From positions 1,054,001 through 1,118,000 of the forward strand of contig CANMVC010000001.1 in NCBI GenBank assembly GCA_947501325.1: DNA of 64,000 nucleotides, written 5' to 3'. Shown here one piece after another: positions 1 through 8,004 of the stretch (positions are counted from its first letter, which is position 1; every line of letters starts with the position of its first letter). The notes beneath the pieces are model-generated. The model did no database searches, was not told the origin of the DNA, and worked only from the letters and a program-made list of their open reading frames with translations. This DNA is from an uncultured Sphingomonadaceae bacterium. GTDB lineage: Bacteria > Pseudomonadota > Alphaproteobacteria > Sphingomonadales > Sphingomonadaceae. Made by a program: the position numbers and the translations under genes.

Positions 1-262
1 CTGCCATTTTGAAACGATCCGTTCGCTCGGTGAGCACCACATCACCATTGGTCGCAATGGCGTGCACATCCCATTGCGCCTCGTCAAAGTCGAAAGCGCC
101 ACCGCCAAATAGCGCTTTGACCTCGGCTATGCCATTGCATGGCTCCATCGGGATATTATGATAGAAAATATCGTCGGCCATCGCGGCGTAGATGGAGTCA
201 TAGTCGAGATTGTTCCAGCTTTCGATAAAGTCGAGAACGATTTTTTCAGCAGCATTGGACAT
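1..262 (-). CDS. Limonene-1,2-epoxide hydrolase-like (SnoaL/NTF2-fold) protein, partial
   Basis: The first 87 residues of a minus-strand protein are visible; the C-terminus lies beyond the window edge. It starts at ATG 262 (MSNAAEKIVLDF). The cone-shaped NTF2-like fold is suggested by the N-terminal helix ending WNNLDYD. The epoxide-hydrolase signature is visible: Tyr34-His-Asn36 matches Tyr53/Asn55 of the Rhodococcus enzyme and Arg80-Thr-Asp82 matches its Arg99/Asp101 pair; the second catalytic Asp would lie off the edge. Family members open epoxides with water or act as steroid/polyketide-type isomerases. The gene is 11 bp downstream of the MDR reductase stop and so is probably the distal gene of that unit. 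Assignment to the limonene-epoxide-hydrolase branch of SnoaL is good; the substrate is unknown. Confidence 0.8.
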   Translation of the reverse strand, partial: MSNAAEKIVLDFIESWNNLDYDSIYAAMADDIFYHNIPMEPCNGIAEVKALFGGGAFDFDEAQWDVHAIATNGDVVLTERTDRFKMA

Positions 263-273
263 GATTGAAATTC

Positions 274-1296
274 CTATTCTTGTGGTGAGACATCCAAAAT
301 CATTTTGCCCTGATTACCGCCAGAGAACAGCTTCATGAAGGTATCATAGCTGTTCTCGATGCCTTTTTCGATATCCTCATCATGCTTGATTTTCCCCTCG
401 GCCAGCCATTGTCCCATTTGCGCAATGCCTTCGGGAAAGCGCGGCGGATAGTCACGGACCAAGAAGCCTTTGATCGTCGCCTGACGCGAGATGAGATACC
501 ACAGGTTTCGCGTGCCCACGGGCTCCGGGCTGTTATATTCGCTGATCAATCCGCACAGCACCATCCGGCCATATTCGTTGATCGATGCGATACCGGCATC
601 CATGATTTCGCCACCAACATTTTCCCAGATCAGATCCACGCCGTCGGGCACGGCGGCGGCAATTTCTGCCTCAAGCTGCGCCTGACTCTTGCCGCGATAA
701 TCAATCGCTGCATCAAAGCCATAATCATCGACAAGTTTCGCACATTTGTCTGCGCCGCCAGCAATACCGACCACCCGGCAGCCCTTGATCTTGCCGATCT
801 GTCCAACCAGCGAGCCAACCGCACCCGCCGCGCCGGTGACGAGCAACGTCTCGCCCTCTTTGGGTTTGCCGTCATCGATCATGCCGAAATAGGCGGTCAT
901 GCCGACAGCGCCCAATACGGAGAGGAAATTGGTCGGTGATGGGACCAGAGATGCGTCGACAGGGGCGGTAAAGCCGCCAGCCTGACAAACTGAATATTCC
1001 TCCATTGCGGCCAAGCCAACAACCCATTGACCTTCGGGAAAATCGGGATTTTTTGAGGCATGGACCCGGCCCACAGCACTGGCCGTCACCGCCGCGCCCA
1101 AGGCGATGGGCGGCATATAGCTTTCCGCATCACTCATCCATCCGCGCTGGGCTGGATCGAGAGAAATATAGTGATTGCGGACGAGAAACGACCCATCTTC
1201 CAGTTCCGGCAGGTCTTCTTCCACCAGTGCGAAATCGCTCGGCTTGGGTTCGCCATCAGGGCGACTTACGAGCGTGAATTTGCGGTTCTTGGTCAT
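274..1296 (-). CDS. NADPH-dependent medium-chain reductase (zinc-free, PTGR/CurA type)
   Basis: A 340-residue MDR-superfamily enzyme without catalytic zinc. The N-terminal substrate domain contains LDPAQRGWM, typical of the leukotriene-B4/prostaglandin-reductase branch. The Rossmann part contains GMTAYFGM and the nucleotide-binding stretch GAAGAVGSLVGQIGK at about residues 155-170, followed by an ENVGG motif. Family members reduce enones or alkenals with NADPH in the cytoplasm. A second copy of the same family (8005-9006) lies 7 kb away. It sits upstream of the epoxide-hydrolase-like gene and downstream of an acyl-CoA dehydrogenase on the same strand, with a palindromic repeat in the gap before it. 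The in vivo substrate cannot be read from sequence. Confidence 0.88.
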   Translation of the reverse strand: MTKNRKFTLVSRPDGEPKPSDFALVEEDLPELEDGSFLVRNHYISLDPAQRGWMSDAESYMPPIALGAAVTASAVGRVHASKNPDFPEGQWVVGLAAMEEYSVCQAGGFTAPVDASLVPSPTNFLSVLGAVGMTAYFGMIDDGKPKEGETLLVTGAAGAVGSLVGQIGKIKGCRVVGIAGGADKCAKLVDDYGFDAAIDYRGKSQAQLEAEIAAAVPDGVDLIWENVGGEIMDAGIASINEYGRMVLCGLISEYNSPEPVGTRNLWYLISRQATIKGFLVRDYPPRFPEGIAQMGQWLAEGKIKHDEDIEKGIENSYDTFMKLFSGGNQGKMILDVSPQE

Positions 1297-1336
1297 TGGT
1301 TTCTATATCCCATTACTGCTTTTATTTTCAAAATCG

Positions 1337-1400
1337 CGCTCACCCTGAGCCTGTCGAAGGGTCCTATCAGCAACAGGCTTCGACAAACTCAGCATGAGCG
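1337..1400. repeat. Imperfect inverted repeat of sphingomonad intergenic type
   Basis: Two arms of about 24 bases face each other. The left arm 1337-1360 begins CGCTCACCCTGAGCCTGTCG, and the right arm 1376-1400 is its near-complement ending CGACAAACTCAGCATGAGCG. The unit occupies the 111-bp gap between the reductase and an acyl-CoA dehydrogenase. It resembles the short palindromes scattered between genes in sphingomonad chromosomes (recalled, not searched). It could fold in mRNA and act as an attenuator or 3' stabiliser between the two genes. There is no U-tract, so it is not a classical terminator. Confidence 0.75.
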
Positions 1401-1407
1401 CATTGGT

Positions 1408-2577
1408 CTAATGTCCCTGCGCATGGGATTTCTTGATCTTCTTGGCGAGTGACCATTTGTGCACTTCGGTCGGTCCGTCATAAACACGAAAGGCGCGCAC
1501 TTCACGGAAGACCTGCTCCACCACTGTGTCTCGGCTAAGGCCAGTGCCGCCCATGACTTGCACGCATTTATCGGCAATGCGGAACAAGGCTTCGGACACT
1601 GCGACTTTCGCCATCGAGCTTTCGGTCGTGCCAATATCGCCGGTATCAAGAACCTTCGCGCACCAGTCAATCATCAGCTCCGCCTGCTTCAGATCAATCT
1701 GGTTTTCCGCCAGCATGAATCCGACGCCTTCATGATCCACCAGCGGCTTGCCAAAAGCCATCCGCTTGCAGGCATAGTCGGTTGCAATTTCCTGCGCCCG
1801 ATCGCAACATCCAAGCCAGCGCATGCAGTGGGTCAGCCGCGCTGGTGCCAGGCGAACCTGCGCATATTTGAAGCCTTCACCGCTTTCACCCAGCATCTGG
1901 TCAGCGGGCACGCGCAAGTTGTCGATATTCACCACCGAATGGCTGCCGGGCATGGAGCTGTCGATGGTATCGAGAACCCGTTCGATCGTAATCGCCGGAT
2001 CGGGCAAATCGACAAGGAACATGCAGGCGCCATCGTCGGATTTCGCCATGACAATCCCGACGGTCGCGCCTTTGGCGCCGGTGATGAAAGTCTTCCGGCC
2101 GTTGATAACCCAATGATTGCCATCGGGCTTGGCCGTCGTCTGCATCATCATGGGATCGGAACCCGCGCCATTTTCACTGGCCGGTTCGGTCATGAAAAAA
2201 GCAGAGCGGGTGGTGCCTTCGATCAGGGGTTTGAGGAAATGGTCCTTCTGTTCCGGCGATGCGCATTTGCCGAGCAAATACATATTTCCCTCATCCGGCG
2301 CGAACGTGTTGACGGCCAGCGGCCCGAGTGGCGACAGACCCGATTTGCGCAGCACAAGAGCGGTTTCGAGATGCGTCAAATGACTGCCATCGTCGCGGAT
2401 ATGCGGGGTAAGGACGCCAGCCTCTTTGGCCAATGCCCGCATTTCCTGAACCAGTTCATCAGTGGGGCCGTGGTCTTCGCAACGCGGGTCTTTTTCATAA
2501 GCGAAAATTTTATCACGGACGAAGGTTTCGACTTTATCGGCAATTTCACAGGCTTCGGCACTAATTTCGTGGTTCAA
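1408..2577 (-). CDS. Acyl-CoA dehydrogenase (ACAD10/11-FadE36-like)
   Basis: A 389-residue flavoprotein of the acyl-CoA dehydrogenase fold: N-terminal helical domain, middle beta domain (FFMTEPASENGAGSD at about 130-145, then NGRKTFITGA) and a C-terminal helical domain ending DGPTEVHKWSLAKKI. The DGPxEVH signature points to the ACAD10/11 (FadE36) branch rather than short- or medium-chain FadE enzymes, which have YEGTxxIQ. It would be a cytoplasmic FAD enzyme introducing an alpha,beta double bond into an acyl-CoA. The start is TTG 2577, with AAGGA placed six bases before it; no upstream ATG fits. It is followed by a palindromic repeat and preceded, 51 bp upstream, by the thiolase gene on the same strand. 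Confidence 0.88.
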   Translation of the reverse strand: MNHEISAEACEIADKVETFVRDKIFAYEKDPRCEDHGPTDELVQEMRALAKEAGVLTPHIRDDGSHLTHLETALVLRKSGLSPLGPLAVNTFAPDEGNMYLLGKCASPEQKDHFLKPLIEGTTRSAFFMTEPASENGAGSDPMMMQTTAKPDGNHWVINGRKTFITGAKGATVGIVMAKSDDGACMFLVDLPDPAITIERVLDTIDSSMPGSHSVVNIDNLRVPADQMLGESGEGFKYAQVRLAPARLTHCMRWLGCCDRAQEIATDYACKRMAFGKPLVDHEGVGFMLAENQIDLKQAELMIDWCAKVLDTGDIGTTESSMAKVAVSEALFRIADKCVQVMGGTGLSRDTVVEQVFREVRAFRVYDGPTEVHKWSLAKKIKKSHAQGH

Positions 2578-2628
2578 TGCTTTTCCTTAAATATTATAGC
2601 AACGTGCTCCAGCAAATAGAACAAAAAT

Positions 2629-3774
2629 TCAACGCTGCAATATCGTCACAGCCGAGACACCCGGCGCACCATAGACCTGCGTGTAGGCCGTCTTGGGATC
2701 GCCCGGAACCTGACGTTCGCCTGCGGTGCCGCGCAGTTGCACGACATTTTCATAGACCTGCCGCAGGCCGGAGGCACCAATCGGTTCTCCGCAAGCCAGA
2801 CAGCCGCCATCGGTATTCACCGGCAATGCGCCGTTTATTTCGGTCCGCCCTTCGATCAGCCATTTTTCCTGATCGCCATGAGGACAGAATCCGTTTTCAG
2901 CCATGTGCATGATTTCAGCACCTGCCTCGGTATCCTGAAGCTGTGCGACATCAATATCTTCCGGCCCCATCCCCGCCTGTTCAAAGGCAGCCTTGGCCGC
3001 GAGTTCAGTCGCTGTGCCGCCCCGCTCATTATCAATGGATGCAGCGAACACCTCAAACGACCCCGGAGGACGGGTACGCATGACCGAGGTTTTCAAGCGG
3101 ATCATCGGCCCGCCCAATTCCTTGGCCTTTTTCTCGCTCGCGAGGATCAGCGCAACCGCGCCTTCGGCGGGTGAACAGAACATATATTTGTTGAGCGGAT
3201 CGCTAATCATCGGCGCGTTCATGATGGTTTCGAGATCAACCTCGCTGCGTCGCCATGCGTGATCGGTTTTCGCACCATTGCGAAAGGCTTTTTCCGAAAC
3301 CCGCCCCAGCGTTTCGGTGCTCAGGTTATTCTCGTGCAGATAGCGCATGATCTTTGCGCCGAAAAACTGTGTGGTCAGCATATAGCCGGCCTCGCCATAC
3401 CAGTTGGGCAAACCGTAGGCCGCCGGATCGGCGTTAAATGCGCCGCGCGGATGCTTGTCGAAACCGACCGCCATGCCCATTTCATATTCACCCGACTTGA
3501 TTGCGCTGGCTGCGGCATTGAGTGCCGATCCACCAGTCGCACAGCCATTGGAGACATTGATAAACTGGATGCCGGTCAACCCCAGCTTCGACACCATGGT
3601 GTCAGCGGCGCCAGAGGCAGCCGAGCCGCCAAAGGCAAATTCGATATCTTCCCATTCAATGCCGGTATCCGCCAAAGCCTGTCTTACGGCGTAAACGCCC
3701 TGATCCATCCCATCGCGGCCTTCGGTTCGGCCAAAGGGATGGATACCTGCGCCTACAATACATACGTCGCTCAT
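2629..3774 (-). CDS. Thiolase-family protein (SCP2/lipid-transfer type), GHP histidine replaced
   Basis: 381 residues, the length of SCP2-type thiolases. The nucleophile region is intact (NVSNGCATGGSAL, Cys78), but the histidine of the usual GHPxGA loop is Glu330 (GGCLACGEPIGASG). The last thiolase cysteine motif near the C-terminus is also absent (VYGAPG). Canonical thiolases use Cys plus His to cleave 3-ketoacyl-CoA. Relatives paired with DUF35 proteins include aldolase-like lipid-transfer enzymes of steroid side-chain breakdown, so carbon-carbon cleavage of a bulky acyl-CoA is plausible. A strong GGAGAT precedes ATG 3774. The DUF35 gene lies 12 bp upstream on the same strand, so the two are probably co-translated partners. 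Confidence 0.85.
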   Translation of the reverse strand: MSDVCIVGAGIHPFGRTEGRDGMDQGVYAVRQALADTGIEWEDIEFAFGGSAASGAADTMVSKLGLTGIQFINVSNGCATGGSALNAAASAIKSGEYEMGMAVGFDKHPRGAFNADPAAYGLPNWYGEAGYMLTTQFFGAKIMRYLHENNLSTETLGRVSEKAFRNGAKTDHAWRRSEVDLETIMNAPMISDPLNKYMFCSPAEGAVALILASEKKAKELGGPMIRLKTSVMRTRPPGSFEVFAASIDNERGGTATELAAKAAFEQAGMGPEDIDVAQLQDTEAGAEIMHMAENGFCPHGDQEKWLIEGRTEINGALPVNTDGGCLACGEPIGASGLRQVYENVVQLRGTAGERQVPGDPKTAYTQVYGAPGVSAVTILQR

Positions 3775-3786
3775 CTCAATATCTCC

Positions 3787-4194
3787 TCAAACCGGCTGGA
3801 AAGCGTGAATCATAACTTGTTCGTCAGCAGGGGCATCCGGGTCCAGCGGGATTGCCGTCAGCTCGACTTCCATCCCGATTTTCACATCTTCCGGCTCCAA
3901 ACCCGTCAGCCGCGATTCCACCATCGTCTGGCCGGGCAAGGACACATAGGCCACCACATAGGGCTTGAAATTCATCGGATCGGCGGGCCCCGCATAAGGC
4001 GTCTTGGGCGGAAAGCGTTGTACCGTATAGGTCCACACAGTACCGCGGGTCGCCAAGGCTATCGGCTCAATATCGTCATTCGGTGTCAGCGGCAGCGGGA
4101 AAAATATATGCCCCGTCTGCTTGTTCCGTGCACCGACCAACGCGGTCATATTCTCATCTGTGAACAGATTATCTGCGATTGGCTGTGCGCCCAT
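3787..4194 (-). CDS. DUF35 OB-fold thiolase-partner protein lacking zinc-ribbon cysteines
   Basis: 135 residues. The C-terminal OB-fold part (GTVWTYTVQRF, VAYVSLPGQTMVESRLTG, GMEVELTAIPL) is typical of DUF35 proteins that bind SCP2-type thiolases or aldolases. The N-terminal rubredoxin-like zinc ribbon normally carries two CxxC pairs, but this protein has no cysteine at all: the first pair is occupied by Asn24 and Thr27 (ARNKQTGHIFF). It probably acts as a structural or acyl-CoA-binding subunit of the adjacent thiolase-like protein. AAAGGAGAG lies upstream of ATG 4194. The family call rests on the OB part and the neighbour. Confidence 0.82.
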   Translation of the reverse strand: MGAQPIADNLFTDENMTALVGARNKQTGHIFFPLPLTPNDDIEPIALATRGTVWTYTVQRFPPKTPYAGPADPMNFKPYVVAYVSLPGQTMVESRLTGLEPEDVKIGMEVELTAIPLDPDAPADEQVMIHAFQPV

Positions 4195-4287
4195 TCGCCC
4201 TCTCCTTTTCTATGCCGTAGCATTAGGCCAAAGCCGGTCGGCCAATAACTGCCAAAACGGCTAGTTAGATTTTAACAGCCCGCCAAC

Positions 4288-5058
4288 TCAATAGCCCGGA
4301 TGCACAGCCAGCATCCCCCCGTCGACGAGCAAATCGCTGCCGGTCACAAAAGCTGCATCCTCGCTCGCCAGATAAACCGCTGCCCCCGCCATATCCGCGC
4401 CCTCACCCATGCGGTTCATGGGCGACATTGCGGCGACCCGATCATAAATGTCCGGCACCACTTGCCTGGCCGCATCGATAATTCCGGTATGGGTCCCGCC
4501 CGGCACGATATTGTTGCAGCGGATGTTGAGGCCCTGCTGCGCGCAATGCACGGCCACGGACCGGGTCAACATGCGCACAGCACTTTTGGAGGCGGTATAG
4601 GTTACATCTCCGGGAAGTGCCGCAAAGGCCGAGGTGGAAGCGATATTGATGATGGAACCGGATGATCCGCCGGGATTCTGCTTCATCGCCTTAATCGCAT
4701 TCTGACAACCGAGCATCACACCGGTCAGGTTGATGCCGAGCAAGTGATGCCAGCTGTCCAGATCAATATCTTCTATCGACTTGGCTGCAACGATGCCTGC
4801 ATTGTTGACGAGAATATCGAGACGGCCAAATTCCGATTGCGCCCTGGCCATCACCGCCTGCCAGCCCGCTTCGCCCGCAACATCCTGCTCGACAAAAAGC
4901 GCACCGGCATCATCGGCAACCTTTTGGCCAGTCTCCACCTGAACATCGGTGGACAGCACGTTCGCGCCCTCTTGCGCAAAGCGCTTGACCATCGCTGCGC
5001 CAATGCCACTGGCGCCACCGGTGATGATGGCCGTTTTCCCCTGCAACCGCTCCGTCAT
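4288..5058 (-). CDS. SDR-family oxidoreductase (hydroxysteroid-dehydrogenase-like)
   Basis: A classical short-chain dehydrogenase of about 256 residues with TGGASGIG (cofactor), LVNNAGIV, an active-site Ser followed by YTASK, and the C-terminal VTGSDLLVDGGM. The acidic residue after the second strand (STDVQ) favours NAD(H). I place the start at ATG 5058 (MTERLQGK), because AGGAG lies seven bases upstream; the ATG at 5064 would almost touch it and a TTG at 5073 contains it. It oxidises or reduces a secondary alcohol or ketone. It is divergent from the ketosteroid isomerase (93 bp between starts), which makes a steroid substrate plausible but unproven. Confidence 0.88.
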   Translation of the reverse strand: MTERLQGKTAIITGGASGIGAAMVKRFAQEGANVLSTDVQVETGQKVADDAGALFVEQDVAGEAGWQAVMARAQSEFGRLDILVNNAGIVAAKSIEDIDLDSWHHLLGINLTGVMLGCQNAIKAMKQNPGGSSGSIINIASTSAFAALPGDVTYTASKSAVRMLTRSVAVHCAQQGLNIRCNNIVPGGTHTGIIDAARQVVPDIYDRVAAMSPMNRMGEGADMAGAAVYLASEDAAFVTGSDLLVDGGMLAVHPGY

Positions 5059-5151
5059 ATCCATTCTCCTCAAGTCCCTATCAAATTAGGGAGACGCCTG
5101 TGCCCGCTATGCGCCTCTATCATTCATGCCATAGTTCAGAAAGGAAGCCCG

Positions 5152-5532
5152 ATGCCAACGCCCGAACATATGACCGAGATCGTCAACCACTATATGGCAG
5201 CCATTAATGCCGGCGACATGCACGCGGTCATGGACCTTTATTCCGACAATGCTGCGGTTGAAGATCCTGCCGGTACGCCGCCGAAGACGGGAGCCGATAT
5301 TCTGGCATTTTACCAGAATGCATTTTCCGGTGGCGCGAAAGTGGAGCTGACCGATAATATAAGAATAAGCGCGAAAACTGCGGCCTTCCCGTTTCGGGCA
5401 GAAATTGGCCAGGCGGACGGCAAGGTCCTGATCGTCGAAGTCATCGACATTTTTGAATTTGATGAGGCGGGTAAAGTTGAAAAAATGACGGCGCATTTCG
5501 GCCCGGCAAATATTACGATGCGCGAAGGCTAG
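5152..5532 (+). CDS. ksi: Delta5-3-ketosteroid isomerase
   Basis: 126 residues starting at ATG 5152 (MPTPEHMTEIV) behind AAAGGAAG. The N-terminal 40 residues closely parallel the Comamonas testosteroni enzyme as I recall it (HYMAAINAGD, then AVEDPAGTPP). All three catalytic residues fall at the same numbers: Tyr14, Asp38 (the proton shuttle, in VEDP) and Asp99 (in VEVIDIF). The enzyme moves the C5=C6 double bond of 3-keto-5-ene steroids to C4=C5 in the cytoplasm, usually after 3beta-hydroxysteroid dehydrogenase. It is the only plus-strand gene in the first 9 kb and is convergent with an acyl-CoA dehydrogenase. This is the best functional clue to region 1. Confidence 0.92.
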   Translation: MPTPEHMTEIVNHYMAAINAGDMHAVMDLYSDNAAVEDPAGTPPKTGADILAFYQNAFSGGAKVELTDNIRISAKTAAFPFRAEIGQADGKVLIVEVIDIFEFDEAGKVEKMTAHFGPANITMREG

Positions 5533-5548
5533 GCCGTCTTCCAAGGGG

Positions 5549-6688
5549 TCAATAGCCGGAGCGCTTCGCCAGCCGATCCGCATGGAAACCGGCATCACCG
5601 AACATCTGCTGGGCGACGTGAACCCGCTTGAAATAGAGCCCGACATCATATTCGTCGGTTACGCCAATGCCGCCATGCATCTGGATCGCCTCCTGGGTAG
5701 ACAGTTGCGCGGTCATGCCAGACTTGGCTTTCGCCATGGAGCAGGTGGCCGATGCGCTATCAAAATCATCGTCAAGCAATTGCAAGGATTTCAGAACCGC
5801 TGATTTGGTCATTTCGATTTCTGTCGCGAGATGCGCAGCGCGGTGCTGCAATCCCTGAAACGAACCGATTTTCTGACCAAATTGCTCGCGCTCTTTCAGA
5901 TAGTCCGTGGTGATCGCAAAAGCCTGCTGCGAGGAACCGGACATTTCCGCGCCCAATACAGCGCGGCCCGCTGACAAAATACCCTCCAGCGCTTCATAGC
6001 CACCGTCCACTTCACCCAATATATCGTCACCAGTTACCTCAAGGCCATCGACCTTGATATTGGCGGCGTTGCGGCTGTCGATCATCGGCGTATGGGTGCG
6101 CTCTATCGCCGCCGCATCGGCATCAACCAAAAATAAAGTGATACCCGATGGGTCATTGGCTTCGCCTGATGTGCGAGCCGCGATGATCAATTTATCGGCA
6201 ACATGGCCGTCGGCTACAAAGGTCTTGGCACCAGATAGTTTATAGCCGTTACCGTGCGGCGTGGCGGCAAATTCGATATGCTCTGGTCGGTGACGCGGCC
6301 CCTCATCAACCGCCAGCGCGAACAGGGTCGAGCCATCACAAATGGCTCCGAGATGCGCGTCTTTTTGTTTGTCGGTGCCATAATGCTGGATGGCCGTTGC
6401 ACCCAAAACAGATGTGGAGAAAAAGGGCGAAGCAGTCAGGTTTCGGCCCATTTGCTCTGCCAGCACACCGGCACCAACATAACCAAATTCACTGCCACCA
6501 AATTTCTCATCCACGATGATCCCGGCCCAGCCCATGTCGGCCATTTCTTTCCACAATTTGCGGCAAAATCCGTCCGGGTTTTTGCTGTCCCTGATCTTGC
6601 GTAACGCGGCAACCGGCGCATTTTCTGTCAAAAAGCCGTTTGCCGCATCCTGCAGCATTTCTTGTTCTTCGGTGAGGATAAGGGACAT
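5549..6688 (-). CDS. Acyl-CoA dehydrogenase, probable beta-type subunit of a heteromeric pair
   Basis: 379 residues of ACAD fold: N-terminal LTEEQEMLQDAANGFL, middle-domain LSGAKTFVADGH, C-terminal REQFGQKIGSFQGLQHR and HGGIGVTDEYDVGLYFKR. It ends shortly after this helix and lacks both the YEGTxxIQ loop and the helix-G HERG glutamate seen in its neighbour. That matches the non-catalytic or FAD-completing subunit of alpha2beta2 acyl-CoA dehydrogenases known from steroid side-chain degradation (ChsE1-ChsE2 type). Its start is 15 bp downstream of the 6704-7915 gene, so equal co-expression is likely. It may still act alone; the complex is an inference. Confidence 0.87.
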   Translation of the reverse strand: MSLILTEEQEMLQDAANGFLTENAPVAALRKIRDSKNPDGFCRKLWKEMADMGWAGIIVDEKFGGSEFGYVGAGVLAEQMGRNLTASPFFSTSVLGATAIQHYGTDKQKDAHLGAICDGSTLFALAVDEGPRHRPEHIEFAATPHGNGYKLSGAKTFVADGHVADKLIIAARTSGEANDPSGITLFLVDADAAAIERTHTPMIDSRNAANIKVDGLEVTGDDILGEVDGGYEALEGILSAGRAVLGAEMSGSSQQAFAITTDYLKEREQFGQKIGSFQGLQHRAAHLATEIEMTKSAVLKSLQLLDDDFDSASATCSMAKAKSGMTAQLSTQEAIQMHGGIGVTDEYDVGLYFKRVHVAQQMFGDAGFHADRLAKRSGY

Positions 6689-6703
6689 TTCGCTCTCGCT
6701 TAT

Positions 6704-7915
6704 CTATGCGCTTGGAAGTTCCAAGACACGCTTGGAAATAATGTTGAGCTGAACTTCTGTTGTTCCACCGAGAATGGAATAAGCGCGATTATAGAGCCAT
6801 GTATTAGCGAGGCTGTCATATTCTATGCCGTCCGGACCAATGGTCGCAGCCTCTGTGCCGCCAATATCCATGCGCAGTTCGCTGCCCTTTTTGGTCAGTT
6901 CCGATGCCGCATATTTTAGCATTGACGACTTCGCACCCAGTCCATTGCCCGCATTGGCTTCGTCATTCATACGCTCGACCGTCAACGTATAAGCCCAGTC
7001 ATCAATCTCCGCCTGAGCGATTTTTTGACGTAGTGCCGGATCGTCCAGTCGGCCGGCATCATCGAGACCAATTTCTTCTGCCGCGAAACTACCAAGATTT
7101 TCAGGCCCCTTGGCACCGCGCAGGGGCGACAGCGTACCCAGCATACCGCGTTCGTGGACCAGCAAGTTTTTCGCCACATCCCAACCGCGATTGACCTCTC
7201 CGACAACGGACAAATTGCCTTCGCCATATGCCTTCGGCACTTTGACGTCATCAAAGAAAGTCTCGCAGAAAGGCGAATGACCGGAGATCAAGACGATTGG
7301 CTTTACGCTGATCCCCTCACTCGCCATATCGATCAGAATGAAGGTGATACCCTTGTGTTTGGGGGCATCAAAATCGGTCCGCACCAAACAGAATATCCAA
7401 TCCGAAATATCGGCATTGGAAGTCCAGATTTTTTGACCATTGATCAGCCAATGATCGCCCTTGTCCTCACATTTGGTTTTGAGCGAAGCCAGATCGGAAC
7501 CGGCACCCGGTTCAGAATAGCCCTGACACCAGCGAATTTCTCCGCGCGCGATACCTCTTAGATGCTGCAGCTTCTGTTCATGGGTTCCATAAGCCAGCAA
7601 AGCAGGGCCCAACATCGAGATGCCGAAATTGCTGAGCGGCTTGCGCGCATTAATCCGGTCACGCTCTTCGGTTAGGATTTTGGCTTCGTCTGCCGTTAGT
7701 CCGGCACCGCCATATTCCTTGGGCCATGTGGGGACCGTATAGCCCTTTTCCAACGCCGCTTCGAACCAGCGTTTCTGCGCGTCAGACTGGAACTCCCATT
7801 GACGCCCACCCCAGCATTGGTTCTCCGCCGTGATGTCGCCATCGCGCATTTCCTCGGGGCAGTATTCTGCCAGCCAAGCCCGGGTTTCAGCGCGGAATTG
7901 TTCCAGATCGCTCAT
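6704..7915 (-). CDS. Acyl-CoA dehydrogenase, probable catalytic subunit of the pair
   Basis: 403 residues. Visible motifs are QGYSEPGAGSDLASLKT and INGQKIWTSNADISDWIF in the middle domain, LLVHERGML (the likely helix-G catalytic Glu) and LGGTTEVQLNIISKRVL at the C-terminus, where the MCAD-type Glu position is Gly. These traits are shared by the catalytic chain of alpha2beta2 ACADs that act on steroid-derived acyl-CoAs. GAGAGG precedes ATG 7915. The beta-type partner follows after 15 bp and the MDR reductase gene is 89 bp upstream. A closely similar pair exists at 41408-43778. Confidence 0.88.
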   Translation of the reverse strand: MSDLEQFRAETRAWLAEYCPEEMRDGDITAENQCWGGRQWEFQSDAQKRWFEAALEKGYTVPTWPKEYGGAGLTADEAKILTEERDRINARKPLSNFGISMLGPALLAYGTHEQKLQHLRGIARGEIRWCQGYSEPGAGSDLASLKTKCEDKGDHWLINGQKIWTSNADISDWIFCLVRTDFDAPKHKGITFILIDMASEGISVKPIVLISGHSPFCETFFDDVKVPKAYGEGNLSVVGEVNRGWDVAKNLLVHERGMLGTLSPLRGAKGPENLGSFAAEEIGLDDAGRLDDPALRQKIAQAEIDDWAYTLTVERMNDEANAGNGLGAKSSMLKYAASELTKKGSELRMDIGGTEAATIGPDGIEYDSLANTWLYNRAYSILGGTTEVQLNIISKRVLELPSA

Positions 7916-8004
7916 ATTTTGCCTCTCGTAATCAAACCGTCATATTGCACAGGGCGACGCGCTGGCACTGCGCAAATAGTTAGCGCCAGCCATCAGCCAG
8001 CCTA

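Noticed and set aside
1459-2619. A 386-codon open frame antisense to the acyl-CoA dehydrogenase at 1408-2577
   Set aside because: Composition is a His/Arg-rich shadow of the ACAD codons, with no motif or ribosome site; the sense gene has all family motifs.
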